Translations under genes and position numbers: made by a program | NCBI RefSeq assembly: GCF_011397635.1 | Contig: NC_064758.1 | Coordinates: 21,660,513-21,724,512, forward strand | Direction of reading: 5' to 3' | Length of the DNA: 64,000 bases | From: Epinephelus fuscoguttatus | Taxonomy: Eukaryota > Chordata > Actinopteri > Perciformes > Serranidae | Notes under the pieces: generated by a model | Told to the model about the DNA's origin: nothing | Database searches by the model: none | Seen by the model: only the letters and a program-made list of their open reading frames with translations | Shown: one piece after another, positions 34,896 to 47,778 of the stretch | How the letters are laid out: the number at the start of each line of letters is the position of its first letter | Position numbering within the stretch: the first letter of the stretch is position 1

Positions 34896-37800
34896 ATGCT
34901 GTCCAGGCTCCTCATTATTTCGGGTATGCACTAATCTTGCTTTTATTAATTAATTAAATGTATTTAACTGGCATAACCAGACTGTGAAGCAGGCTAAACA
35001 AAAGTTTAAATTGAATGTGAAGCTGAAGGGTAAAATGAAGGCCGCACATTGAATGAGAGACATGCTAATGCTAGCCTTAGCTAGCTATCCTAACTACAAG
35101 CCAGGTGGACTCTCTGAAACTGCAGCAACTATATTGCTTGTGTATTTGTGTTGGCAGTTGTTGGTAATGCTATTGACTTTGTAGGATTTGCAGCATTTCT
35201 GGCAGACATCACTGCCGGTTAGCTACAGTCAGGTTAGATGACGATAGGTAACCGTAGCAAACCGCTAGCTACTCCAGCCAGCGTTAGCTCTGCACGCCTG
35301 TAAATGTCACCTTTTTGACAGTTAGCATTGGTTGGTTTTATGCTCCCAACGTTTGTAGGAAGGATTAACTCTACTGGCTTCACATTGTTAGTCCACCAAA
35401 AATGTGCTTTTTCATTCAAGGATTCCTTAAGTTGTGTATTTGAAGCCCAACCAGTTCAGCTTTTAATCTTAGTTACTGTTATACTGTAAGCACTCATTGT
35501 AATTGTCTCAACCTGTAGCTGGGTTGCTGTTTACATTTGTCATTTTACAGTGAAGTGCACTCGGTTAATACCATAGTCCTGCAATTAACCCAGCATTCAT
35601 GAAGGTTATAATGGTCAGCTTTTGTTGAAACAGTTTTAGGGAGGTGTTGATCAATAAAGTAAATAATCCTCAAATAAAACATGAATAAAAACAAGCATTG
35701 GTTGTAGCCATGAATTTATGTCATCATCTCATCTTTTTGCAGGCAATGGCCTGAAAAGCAGCGGCCCCCTTGGAGCTGGGTATGTGTCTGTTTTGTGTTC
35801 TCTTTTGTTACTAACATGATGATACATTGTATTGCTAAAGAAAAGCAATACAATTAAAGTAACATGTTATGGAATTAATATATCTCATAAACAGTCTATC
35901 TCTGTGCCAACAGTCTTATCTATAATTGCAAAAAAGCTGAAATTGTTATGTCGTTACACACAATACTTTTAATATTAAAGCAAAAAAAAAAAAAACACTA
36001 GTTACCACATTAGGTCAATGCCACTTCGACTTTGCTTGCACTGCATGGTGTAGTGGGCTTTCCCAAAAGCTTAAAAACAGTTTGCCGGCAGCTAAGGATA
36101 ATGTTATGAGATACATTCTCAGTGGTCCTCCCAGGACAAATATAGAGGGCCTGTAGAAATGAAGCACATTGCATTATTACCTGTTAAAGATTAAGTTAAA
36201 CAATTGAAATGTAACTATGTGTTTGATAGACTTCACAGAGGGCTCCAGAATATATGAACCATCAAATTGAAATGTTTGGAAGCCAACATAATTGCAACAC
36301 AAGAGCAAGCATCGTGTCGTACAGTGTACCTTGTATTATTGGTAAAATGGCAAGAAGCTCAATTTTCTATACTGGGACATTCCTAAAAAACAAACCCTCC
36401 CTGTATTTTTAACTGAGCCAAACAAAGGGATTTTTAAGAATAAAAATTAAGGAGAATTTGTGGGGAGGACTGATGGTTCACCATGAGGGAGGGGAGTTGA
36501 ACCACAGATGTGGAGTTGAAGGGGGAAGAGTAGGTCTATAATTTAATTGGCTTGTTCACAGTTGTTATGTGTATATTTTTATGTATGGTATGCTGTTTTC
36601 ACTAAGGACCACTTTGGAAATTAGTGTATGTAGTAATCCTTAAAGTCCTCTGGAATTTTATATCACGATAGTCCTTTGCGTTGTTGTGCTTTTAAAATTC
36701 TTAATTAAAATCACATCAAATCAGTTTTAAAAAAGGTAAATCCTATATCCTAAATAAAAACTATTAATAATGTTGTCTCTCACAGTGTGGTCCAGGCATC
36801 CCGCTCCCTGCACACATCGTCCCAGAGTCTGGCCCCAGTGCCCCCTCTGCCAGAGACAGGAGGCAAAGTCCGTCATGGCATCATCCCAGAGGAGCTTTTC
36901 CAGTTCCTGTACCCCAAAACTGGAGTCACAGGTCAGTAGCCAGAAGCAAGACTCAGCTTTTGATTATTTCATTTCCATTATGAAAAGGCAAAAAGTGAAA
37001 TTCTGAGTATTTCATTAGAACTGTATGTTCAAATTGTCTGAAACCGAGCCATATGTGGTGTAGGACTACATTCCCTAGTGTTATTGCTTATGCTTTTTAA
37101 ATGCTTTGTTTCTCCCTGTATTTTTAAATAAAGTCATTAGAATTAAGCTGCTGCACAAACATAATTTTATTGACAATGAAAAAATTGTACATTTTTCATT
37201 TTTTGCACAAGGACCCTACATGCTCGGCACTGGACTCCTCGTTTATATGCTTTCCAAGGAAATCTATGTCATCAACCATGAGACTGTTGCAGCCGCCTCC
37301 ATTCTCAGCGTCATCATCTATGGTATCAAGAAATATGGCTCAAGTGTTGCAGCTTATGCTGACAAATTGAATGAGGTAGGTTGGCAACCGCATGGATTTG
37401 TGTTGGGGGGTTTTTGTGGATACTCTCAAACTGCAGTTGAGATTTTGTACTGTTTTAAGTAACAATCAAAGATCATTGGTATGTGTGTTTGCAGGAGAAA
37501 GTGGCCAAGGCTCAGAAGGTGAAGGACGAATCCATCGCCAACCTGGTTGATGCTATTGAGGATGAGAAGAAGGAGCAGTGGAGAGTAGAGGGAAGGTCAA
37601 TGCTCTTTGATGCTAAGAGGGTAAGCAGCTTTGACTTGTCCATGATATTTCTCAAATTTCTTCCTTCTTTATAATGCACTGCTTCATATTCACACAACAA
37701 ACCCTGATTGCCATGCATCATGATGTGATCCTTGACATTTATTGACCTCTACTGGCAACAAATTGAAATTACAACTACATCACTTGATGGCCAAAGAACC

Positions 37801-40570
37801 TGCAGCGGCCGCTATCACTGTCTGGAGCTGCATTACTAGGAAAGAAGCAAAAACAGATCTTGGAAAAATAGGAGTCCATAAATAGATAAAGGTCAATGAA
37901 TTTAACACTGATCTGTGCAACACACCAACCAGCTGTATAAATGAAAAGAAATGGCAGTTCCACATGTTCTGGTGCAGCAGTGACTGTTAGTTTCTGTGTG
38001 TCAGGCAATGTAGCTTCATGAAGAAGACAGGAACTAGAGTATGTGCTGGAAGGATACATTCACAATGTTAACCTTTATGAACTAGGCAACACAAATTGAG
38101 GCTTCTGTTTTTAACGAAAAAGGGAAAGTGTCAGGTGTCATTGCTCCTGCATTGCCAGTTATGTCTTCCCATTTCTCCTTCTGGGGATCAGAAAAGTTCT
38201 CTATCCATGTATTTTTTTACTGAATCATGCTGCTGACCCAACATTAGTCTCTCTTCACCAAAGAACGTTTTGTTACTTTGGGGCAGCACATAGCCCCCAA
38301 GAAACGTTAGCCTTGATTTTGCTAGATAACAATAATTCATGAAATCTCAAAAACATGTCATCAACCAACCTGTCTGTCCTCCTCCAAATCCATTTAACAT
38401 TATCACAGCCATAAGGAGAAAGAAAACCTGGCTGACGTTGATCTGACCTTAGGCTAACTCCTGTTAATGTAGCTATACTTAACGTAGTGTTTTGCTAACA
38501 TTAGCTAACTCAAGACTTGACTGTATATGATGTAAAATGTCTGTAAAGACTGTGACAGTCCCTCAGCCACATCTTTCAACCATCTTAAAAATTTGGTTTC
38601 CTTTTCAACACAGACGAGCCCAGCACATAATATATATAGCACATACCTACGCTAAGTATAACAGGAAAGAAGAATGTTGATTTGAGGTTCTGCTGTATCC
38701 CAAACATTAAATAAGCACTTAGTGAGGGGTAATTGTGATGTATTTTCTTCTCTTTACAAATTTAGTCTTTTTAGAAAGTATACAGTTTAGAACTGAATCC
38801 GGACTGCATTTATGAGCACATAGCATTCTTGCCAAACCTAATAATGTTTTTATTAAAAGGTACTGCTGTTCAAAAGTCTGAAATCACCTGTTAAATTGAT
38901 GGTGTTTTGTCATTCCTAATGGCTGTTTTAACAGTGATACAAAAAGCATTATTCAGACATAAAATGTATTTTTAACATTTGAAATAGTTTTGGCTCCATA
39001 AGAAGAATAATTAGATGATTAAAACATCCATGTAGTCAATGTCACCACAGTGTTACATGACGGGAGAGGCATTATTGTGCCCTTCACACTGAAAAAGTGT
39101 GTTTTGTTCTCCATGTACAAAACAAACACACCAAATAACCTCTATTTGTAAAGATGGCTTTCTACAATGTAAAAGCATGAAAATACATTTCAAAAATATA
39201 GAGAAGTTCCCTCAGCCACCTGTTTTTACCCAATCAAGCTTTCATTGCAGGAGATTTGAAACATTCGAACAGTAATTAGATTCAGCGTTTAGAGCTGTGT
39301 GTCTTTGCTCACTGTAATTAAATTTCAAACTGTTCTTTGTCATTTAAATTGCAACCTGATGTTACAGTCGTGTAAAGAAGGAATTTAATCTGCTTAAAAT
39401 AACTATAGAAGTACATTAAATGCCAACTTTAGCAACCCAAGTGTAGACCGGTGTGATAACAAGGACTACATTGACTCTCCTTTTTTCTCTCAGAACAATG
39501 TGGCCATGCTGTTGGAGACCAACTACAGAGAGAGGCTACACATGGCAACCCATGAGGTGAAGAGGCGCTTGGACTACCAGATCGCCCTGCAGCATCTCCA
39601 GCGCCAGATGGAGAAGGAGCACATGGTGAACTGGGTGGAGAAGAATGTCATTGGCAGCATCACACCTCAGCAGGTCAGTCCTCTTGAGTCAAACTGCTCC
39701 GTTTGCAGGCCACATTTTGGCCTTTATTGTGGCTTAAAAACTCCATCGAAAAGTTTGGTCCCATTTTAAACCAGCACATTTGCAGACTAATTATATAACC
39801 AATATGAACAAATCTTTTTTTTTTATTTGTTACCTTCATGTCTATCTTTACTGTAATGCTGTGTTCATACTATGAGCAGCACAGTAACAGGCTAAAGGTT
39901 GTTTTCAGAGGAAGGAGATGACATGAAGCTATGAACTGATACCTGTCACTAGTTGCTTTGGAGGCTTTTTCAGTGCTCCAGTGATGCTGAAGCGTCAGCC
40001 AATCATATGAATTTGTTTCTAGCTGTGGTGCTAAGTTAGCTGATGCTAGCTTTCCATGCACTGCAGGGCAAACAGGGATGCAGTGGGGTGGCGAAATGTA
40101 GAGTAAAAAATGGGTCTCAGACATCCATGAAAGTTTGAGGTACTATGTTGCACGTAGCAGACACACTTAAACCTGTGATGACGTCACTATGTCAACAAGC
40201 ACTTGAGCAACACTTGGCAGTAATGTTGCTGGGCTCGCTGTTGCTGTTTCGCTCATAGCGTAAACACAGCATTAATGAGCCCGGAGGGACGATTGAATGA
40301 GATTCAACTCCTCTGTGATTGGGAGGGGAGAGGGAGGTAGGGAGGGACTTTATTGGACATTGTGTCATGGGTGTTTCTCTGTATTGCCTGTCAGGTTACA
40401 CCTTGATAATGTAACCTGCACACTGTCTCCCGTTGTAAATACATCAATGAGGTGTCATTTAATGGCTTCTTACCTGTGTGTTTGTTTTTCAGGAGAAAGA
40501 GAGCATCGCCAAGTGCATCACAGACCTGAAGGCTCTGGCAAAAGTCACTCAGGCCAAAGCTACAGCCTAA
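34896..40570 (+). CDS. atp5pb: Mitochondrial F1Fo ATP synthase subunit b
   Basis: Seven exons join in phase: 34896-34923, 35743-35779, 36786-36931, 37212-37375, 37495-37620, 39494-39673, 40493-40570, giving 252 residues (human 256). The N terminus MLSRLLIISGNGLKSSGPLG, with Arg/Ser and no acids, followed by SRSLHTSSQSL, is a mitochondrial presequence. Then come LPETGGKVRHGIIPEELFQF, two closely spaced hydrophobic helices (PYMLGTGLLVYMLSKEIYVI; AAASILSVIIYGIKKYG) that anchor in the inner membrane, and a long amphipathic helix (QKVKDESIANLVDAIEDEKK; HEVKRRLDYQIALQHLQRQM; MVNWVEKNVIGSI) that forms the peripheral stalk holding F1 to Fo. It ends VTQAKATA. AATAAA is at 40718-40723, about 150 nt past the stop. 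The gene is intact with no odd residues seen. Confidence 0.97.
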
Positions 40571-41634
40571 ACAAGTCTTCAGAGAAGACCTCTCTAGTCC
40601 CCAACTCATGGCCCTAAGACGAGACGTTCACTTTTCTTTACAGAATTCCCTCATTAAAGATTGTCTCTGTCAACATGTTGTGGGTGTGTACAGTATTTAC
40701 ACGTCAGCTGATGGTAAAATAAATCATTCTCTTATTCAACTTCATCTGGCTTTTTTGTGTTCTTCCACTTCAAGGAAAAGTGTTTTATTTCTTTCAGCGT
40801 TTTAACCTTTGCCTAGGTGTTTGTCGGTGACGTTAGTTGTGAATGTGGAACATTATTACCGTCACCGTTTTTATAGCCACAGCAGATTACGCCTGGGTTA
40901 GATAATTGTATAAGAGCATTTTGTGGAGCACTTAAGACCTTTGATCACTCTGAAGGAGATACTGTGAAGCACTTCTAAACCTTTGGACTCATAATGAGCC
41001 ACGGATATGCTGCCTTTCACCATACCTTCAAATACTGATCCTCAGATGACAAATCAGGGCCAGGCCTCTTGATCCGTCACTCCCCGTCACATTGTTGCAC
41101 TTTGATCCTGGTGCCTTCGAGCAGGAAGTCAAGGAAATTTTCTCGGCAGTCTGCTTTCTGCTTGGTAGAAAATCTTTTCAAAAGAAGGGAGAGATGACAG
41201 CGTTACTGAGCCAACACTGACAGGTAATGAATAAATTATGTAAAGGCGATGTGATTAGAGGTGATAATGAAGGGAGGTTAAATAAATCCTGACAGATGGA
41301 GGCATTACAGCCTGTTTAGACATGGAAATGTGTTTGCTCTTGTAGACAGGAAACACATTTTGCAGCCTTTTTAAACCAGGTGGTATGTGACAGATTTAAT
41401 TTCGGCAGTAATGTGTGTATGTGTATGTGTTACATCTTGTTGCTTAATGGCAGCAGGTGTTTGTAGAATTTGTGTCACAGCTTTAAAATACCCCTCACTG
41501 ATCTAGACGTGACGCAGCTTAATAATTACAGAATCTGTTTATTTTGGTCATAAATGATTTAAACTGTGTGTTACCAAATGGGAATTTCCCTCCTAGTGCT
41601 TTATTGTTGTTCCTGTCAGCAGTTAAGTTTAGTT

Positions 41635-41755
41635 TTAAAGCAAAGCTATTCAACTTTTGCTGAATAACAGCCACAACTGACAATCAGGAGATAAAGGTAA
41701 ACAGTAAAATGTAGTGTAATCATGATCATAGCAAAATCCTAACAGTGTATTTTTA
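41635..41755 (+). repeat. Isolated copy of the traf3ip3-intron tandem unit
   Basis: Reads 'gcaaagctattcaacttttg', 'acagccacaactgacaatca', then 'aaaatgtagtgtaatcatga'. It matches one monomer of the array at 28975-31090, here present once, 10 kb away in an intergenic region. Confidence 0.65.
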
Positions 41756-42324
41756 CAAGTTAGTATTCTTGCTTTATGCTGTCAGGATGTGTGAATATCC
41801 CAACTGGGTAAACAGATCCTTAATGTGAGTATATGCAGCCATCTGTCCTGGTTTCCTCGTGAAATGGGTGTAATGTTGGCACCTCGTACCATCTCAGATT
41901 ACCAGCACGAGAAACATCTTTTCTTACAGGTTGTGGCTGTGGCTCTAAATATTTTTCTTGCCAGTCTGAAGTTATAACTCTTCCCAACAAAGACTGAAAA
42001 TGCTTGGAAACACTGGACCGTTCTCATATTCCCCAAGGTTAGTAAGTTTCATTTCACTTTGAGGTTCAACAGTCACTGGGGGTCATTTGGTTTAAGCACT
42101 TAATGGATTATTTACAGGACTTCACCCACCTGCTCACACCCTCTCGTGATAAAACATGACTGTTTCAGTCAGTGGTAGAAGTGAGTGTAAGTAAGGTCTG
42201 TACATAAGTTGAGGTACTTACACTTGAGTATTTACATTTTATGAAGCTTTATACTTCTACTCCACCACCATCCCAGAGGCAAATATTTGACTTTTAGTCC
42301 ACAGCATTTGTCTGACAGCTCTTA

Positions 42325-42650
42325 GTCAATTCAATTCAATTCAATTAGCAGAATTAAAGCTTATTATCTGAGACCAAAAAAAAACATTTAACAGGGAAAA
42401 ATATGGGCGAAACCTTAGGAAGAGCAGCTGAGGAGGGTTTCCTTTCCCAGGATGTATGGACATGCAGCAGATGTTGTGTGTACAGAACAGACCAACATCA
42501 TGAACTGACAGTACAGACAATTTACATGACAACAGAGAGAAAGATGCACAGCAACAACAACAACAACAACAATGGCAATAATGACTATGACAATTACAAA
42601 AATGGGACTAATATTAGTATGTGTATGATATATGTATATTAATGCATGAT
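42325..42650 (+). repeat. Decayed L2-type LINE 3' end
   Basis: Opens with 'caattcaattcaatt' and follows the same order of blocks as the L2 3' region at 43440-43700: 'aaccttaggaagagcagctg', 'aggagggtttcctttcccag', 'tgtacagaacagaccaacat' and 'acatgacaacagagagaaag'. It is a more diverged copy of that 3' end without coding sequence. Confidence 0.65.
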
Positions 42651-43083
42651 ATTATCTCTGTGTTAGTCTGGGGCCGTTAGTGGCCGTTTTGGTAAGGAAA
42701 CGGAACCAGGGCGAGTGAGACAGGATCCGGAATTCGATGGATGTGCCTTTCCGTAAAAATAAAAGCACCAAGCTAATAAAAATGCGGTGAAACTTTTAAT
42801 TTAAAGAATATAATTTACAAGAAAAGCCCCAAGCCATTAAGTTAATCGATTTTCTTACACCCCTCATCACCCCAAATCAATGGTGTGCCAGAATTTAAAG
42901 TTTTACTATGGTGAACACTTTTAGTTTGGTGAATTTGGTGAATACCGCATCCGCTCCCTAGACCGGAACCAGAATCCAGACAAAATTCAGAGTGAATAGA
43001 CACCAGGTTCTTCGCTTGAAGAGCCTGGTGACACGAGGCTATCTGTGTGTAGTAACAATAATAATGTGTAAAATAATTGTAGA

Positions 43084-43435
43084 AATATTGTGGAACTTCA
43101 ATTAGTAGCCCAGGCTAATAATTACTTAAATCAATGAACTCAGCAGGCCTGTATCTGGGACAGGCATCTATATCGGACAGGCCTTTAATTCCTTTCACAA
43201 AAAAAAAAAATAACAGCGAATATGGGAAATAAAATTGTTTATTCAAACCAGCATGAATATTACTTGTGTAAAAATCAGGCTTCAAATAACAAATTAATTA
43301 TGAATCATTCATTTGATCAAGCTCCAACAGACAGCACATCAGAAAGAGAGAGTTACAAGACTCGTTTATGGCACTCAAGGTTTACAGCACCCAGCACACC
43401 GACACAACACCACTACATCCTGTCAGAACAATATT
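43084..43435. mobile_element. One end of a TIR repeat (family also at 53770-53994)
   Basis: Starts 'tggaacttcaattagtagcc', then 'gggacaggcatctatatcgg', 'aggcctttaattcctttcac', 'aaattgtttattcaaaccag' and 'aaattaattatgaat'. The reverse complement of 53770-53994 has these blocks in the same order. A further inverted end is at 46945-47041. The element family is unclassified. Confidence 0.55.
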
Positions 43436-43439
43436 TATA

Positions 43440-43720
43440 ATCAATTCAATCAATCAATTTTATTTATAAAGCCCAATATCACAAATCACAATTTGCCTCA
43501 CAGGGCTTTACAGCAACAGAGACATCCCTCTGTCCTTAAGACCCTCACAGCGGATAAGGAAAAACTCCCCAAAAAACCCCTTTAATGGGGAAAAAAAACG
43601 GTAGAAACCTCAGGAAGAGCAACTGAGGAGGGATCCCTCTTCCAGGACGGACAGACGTGCAATAGATGTCGTACAGAACAGATCAGCATAATAAATTAAC
43701 AGTAATCCGTATGACACAAT

Positions 43721-43765
<45 letters not shown>

Positions 43766-46620
43766 GTAATGACAGTATCTTACAACAACATTAATGAAAG
43801 TAATAATATTATAGTTATAGTTCTGGCTACTGTGGTACAATATGTTGAAAGTATGTATTAATACCTGGCAGTATACATGTGTGACAATAGTCATATGTGT
43901 ATAATAACAGTAGAAGTATGACTAATGACTAATGATGGCAGCAGCAGCAGGAGGCATCTGGCGGGACCACGGCAGCAGCACAACCACACACGTCACGCTG
44001 TCCAGGCACCGCTGCGATATGAGTTAATCTGAGAGACAGTGGAGCACAAAGGCTCCAGAGAAGAAGCCGAGTTAGTGACATCCAGAATGGCCGGGTTAGC
44101 TAGATGCAGTAATAGGATACGAGAGAGAGAGAGAGAGAGAGAGAAGGAGAGAAGGTGCCCGATGTATTATAGGGGGGTCCTCCGGCAGACTAGGCCTAAG
44201 TCAGCCTAACTAGGGGCTGGTACAGGGCAAGCCTGAGCCAGCCCTAACTATAAGCTTTATCAAAGAGGAAAGTCTTAAGTCTAGTCTTAAATGTGGAGAC
44301 GGTGTCTGCCTCCCGGACCGTAACAGGAAGATGATTCCACAGGAGAGGAGCCTGATAGCTGAAGGCTCTGGCTCCTGATCTGCTTTTGGAGACTTTAGGG
44401 ACCACGAGTAACCCTGCGTTCTCAGAGCGCAGTGTTCTGGTGGGATAATATGGCACTATGAGCTCTCTAAGATATGACGGAGCTTGACCATTTAGACCTT
44501 TATAAGTTAACAGTAGGATTTTAAATTCAATTCTGGATTTTACAGGGAGCCAGTGCAGAGAAGCTAAAACAGGAGAAATATGATCGCGTTTCTTAGTTCC
44601 TGTTAGTACACGTGCTGCTGCATTCTGAATTAGCTGGAGAGTTTTTAAGGACTTACTAGAGCTACCTGATAATAGAGAGTTACAGTAATCCAGCCTTGAG
44701 GTAACAAAAGCGTGGAACAATTTTTCTGCATCTTTTCGGGTCAGGATAGGCCTAATTTTCGCAATATTACGCAGATGAAAAAATGCAGTCCGTGAGGTTT
44801 GCTTTAAATGAGAATTAAAAGACAGATCTTGATCAAATATTACTACGAGGTTTCTTACGGTAGTGGCAGAGGCCAGAGCAATGCCATCTAGAGAAACTAT
44901 GTCATCAGATAAAGAGTCTCTGAGTTGTTTGGGGCCAAGAACAATAACTTCAGTTTTGTCTGAATTTAACATCAGGAAATTGGTGCTCATCCAAGTTTTT
45001 ATGTCTTTAAGGCAGTTATGGAGTTTAGTTAATTGATTGCTTTCTTCTGGCTTCATCGATAAATACAACTGAGTATCATCCGCATAACAATGGAAATTTA
45101 TAGAGTGATTTCTAATGATGTTACCTAAAGGAAGCATATATAGAGTAAATAGGATTGGTCCGAGCACAGAACCTTGTGGAACTCCAAAACAAACTTTAGT
45201 ACGTAAGGATGATTCATTACGAACGTCAACAAATTGAAAACGATCAGATAAATAAGATTTAAACCAGCTCAGTGCAGAACCTTTTAGGCCAATTAAGTGA
45301 TCCAGTCTCTGCAGTAGAATTTGATAGTCAATTGTGTCAAACGCCGCACTAAGATCTAATAAAACAAGTACAGAGACGAGTCCTTTGTCTGAAGCAATCA
45401 GAAGGTCGTTTGTAATTTTAACTAGAGCTGTCTCAGCGCTATGATGCACTCTAAATCCTGACTGAAATTCCTCAAATAAATTATTATCCTGGAGAAAATC
45501 ACACAGCTGGTCATGACTACTTTCTCAAGGATCTTTGACATAAAGGGAAGATTAGATATTGGTCTATAGTTGGCTAACACCTCTGGATCCAGGGTGGGCT
45601 TTTTTAGTAGAGGTTTAATTACAGCTACCTTAAAAGACTGTGGTACATAGCCTGTTAATAAGGATATATTGATCATATCTAATATATGAGTGTTAACTAA
45701 AGGAAAGACCTCCTTAAGTAGCCTAGTTGGGATGGGGTCTAAGAGACACGTTGATGATTTAGATGAAGAAATCACTGCGGCCAATTCTTGAAGAGAAATT
45801 GGGGAGAAGCAATCTAAATATATATTAGGTTTTACAGCTGTGTTTGAGGTTAGATAGGTACTATTTGAGGGCAGGAGGTCATGAATTTTGCCTCTAATAG
45901 TTAGAATTTTGTCATTAAAAAAGCTCATAAAATCATTACTGCTAAGGGCTAAAGGAATACAAGGCTCAATAGAACTTTGACTCTCAGTCAGCCTGGCTAC
46001 AGTGCTGAAAAGAAACCTGGGGTTGTTCTTATTGTCTTCTATTAGAGCTGAGTAATAGTTTGCTCTGGCATTGCGGAGGCCCCTCTTGTAAGTTTTGAGA
46101 CTGTCTGTCCAGATTAAACGAGATTCTTCCAGTTTGGTTAATCGCCAATTCCTTTCAAATTTTCGCGATATTTGTTTTAACTTACGGGTTTGAGAGTTAT
46201 ACCAAGGAGCGAACTTTCTTTGCTTTTTTAACTTCTTTTTAAGAGGAGCTGCAGAGTCGAGCGTTGTTCGCAGCGAGCCTACGGTGCTATCAACAAAATG
46301 ATCAATTCGGGAGAGGTTAAAGTCAGTACGGGAAACCTCTGTTACTGAAGGTATTGGTATTGAATTTAACGACGAAGTAATCTTTTCCTTAAATTTTGCG
46401 ACAGCACTATCTGATAAACATCTAGTATAGTAACTGTTGCTGAGTGGCGTGTAATCGAGTAAAAAGAAATCAAAAGTAATCAGATAATGATCCGATAGCG
46501 AGGGATTCTGTGGAAAGACTTTTAGGTTATCAATTTCAATTCCATACGTCAGAACTAGATCGAGGGTATGGTTATAACTTGGATTAATACTTATTGAAAC
46601 CCCTTTTGATTCTTTTGATG
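43440..46620 (-). mobile_element. L2-type LINE, 5'-truncated, with its 3' UTR
   Basis: On the minus strand the element begins (about 46600) within the end of the endonuclease domain (NPSLSDHYLITFDF), runs through the linker (KFAPWYNSQTRKLKQISRKF) to reverse transcriptase, and ends with the LINE C terminus (PLLWNHLPVTVREADTVSTF) and a stop at 44244-44246. The RT blocks are clear: VLLDLSAAFDTIDYQIL, FGVPQGSVLGPILFTLYM and FHCYADDTQLYLS, the YADD catalytic motif. One reading-frame break lies near 45450-45500. Otherwise the frame is long, implying a fairly young copy. The ~800 bp 3' UTR holds (GA)n runs at 43725-43758 and 44120-44142 and closes with the widespread 'tttataaagcccaatatcac' L2 end at 43440. 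5' truncation is typical of target-primed insertion. Confidence 0.85.
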
Positions 46621-46944
46621 GAATAAGAATAACTTACAGGGTTATTGAAGAATGGACACGTTCTGACTTTATGACTGCTTCAGAGGGAGACATCTCTCTT
46701 GTTTACCAGGCCAGTCTCAATGAATTACAGTGTTCTCTGGTGCTCATGCTGTAGTTCCAGCAAAATGAACTGAATGATTGAAGTGTGGAGAATCTAAGCG
46801 AGCTAACAATGTGTAGCATCTCCATATTGACAAAAGTTTAGTCATTTATATATGTATGTGCGACCAAAGCACCTAAGTAACGTTGGCTCAAGTGGGTAGC
46901 AAACATCCAAAGAACTTCTATAAAACTATTAGTCTTATTAAGAC

Positions 46945-47041
46945 AGGCCTTTATATGTCAACATGTGTATAGCCACACCAGGCTAGTAAAAGGGACTGGG
47001 TGTTTAATTGGAAATAGGCTTTTAATTGAAGTTTTACGGTA
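46945..47041. mobile_element. Inverted end of the TIR repeat, beyond the LINE
   Basis: Reads 'agacaggcctttatatgtca', 'accaggctagtaaaa', then 'ggcttttaattgaagtttta' and 'cggtat'. Reverse-complemented it aligns with the start of the 43084-43435 repeat. The two ends face each other across the L2 LINE. Confidence 0.5.
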
Positions 47042-47289
47042 TGACCAATAATGGTAGCAGTACTACTTTGTAGACTACAGTTTTTCATTCCCTTCCTGTC
47101 GACTGAAAACCATGTATCTCCAGATGTGTTGAAGTTAAATGTTTGTGATAAACTGAAGGATGAAATGTTCCTTTATGGTCTGGGAAAATCCTACTACTAC
47201 CTAAACTAATAATATCTCTAAAAATCCTCTTGGATCAGCAGGAACATGCATCGTCACAAAGCTGAACAGTGAAATGCAACATACACACA

Positions 47290-47640
47290 ATGTTGGGAAG
47301 GTTACTTTTGAAACGTACTAGGTTACAAATTACTAGTTAGACTTCTTCAAAGTAGTGTAACTTATTAGATTTGATATGTTTTCTAACCTGTTTTTGGGCA
47401 AGAAAGCGGAAAAATGTCTGAAAATAGGCTATGCCAAAAGAAGGCACTCCTGTGCTGTGAAAACATGCAGAGTACCAGAATGATTGTTTTATTCTACATA
47501 CAATATAAACTCTTTACGGAAAAGAACTGATTTTTATAAACCTTTATCATCAGGTATTCAATCAGTGACATTCAGTGTGGTATCAGTACTTTTACTGAAG
47601 TAAAGGATCTGAATACTTTTTCCACTACTGTGTTGTGTTA
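47290..47640. repeat. CAGTGGTGG-family fragment upstream of eps8l3
   Basis: A 'gttacttttgaaacgtact' block and an end reading 'taaaggatctgaatactttt' then 'tccactactgtg' are decayed arms of the same MITE family as 21154-21348. The region just after it leads into eps8l3 exon 1. Confidence 0.45.
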
Positions 47641-47778
47641 ATTGTGCGGCTGCTGGTTTATGCTCAAATCTCTGTGCTTTTATTTGACATCAGGGGTTTC
47701 TCACCGGAGGACTTCCCTCAGCAGAGGCGAGCTTTCCAACACGATGACCATCGGGGATCTCCACTGCAGAGAAACAAC

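Noticed and set aside
38866-39250. Possible transposon end ('ctgttcaaaagtctgaaatc') in atp5pb intron 5
   Set aside because: One end only; no inverted partner or target duplication could be found.
47635-47778. Upstream in-frame extension of eps8l3 exon 1
   Set aside because: The frame is open upstream, but the MSRPSGRSIY start matches the EPS8L3 N terminus and the exon begins after an acceptor at 47693, so the upstream part is treated as 5' UTR.
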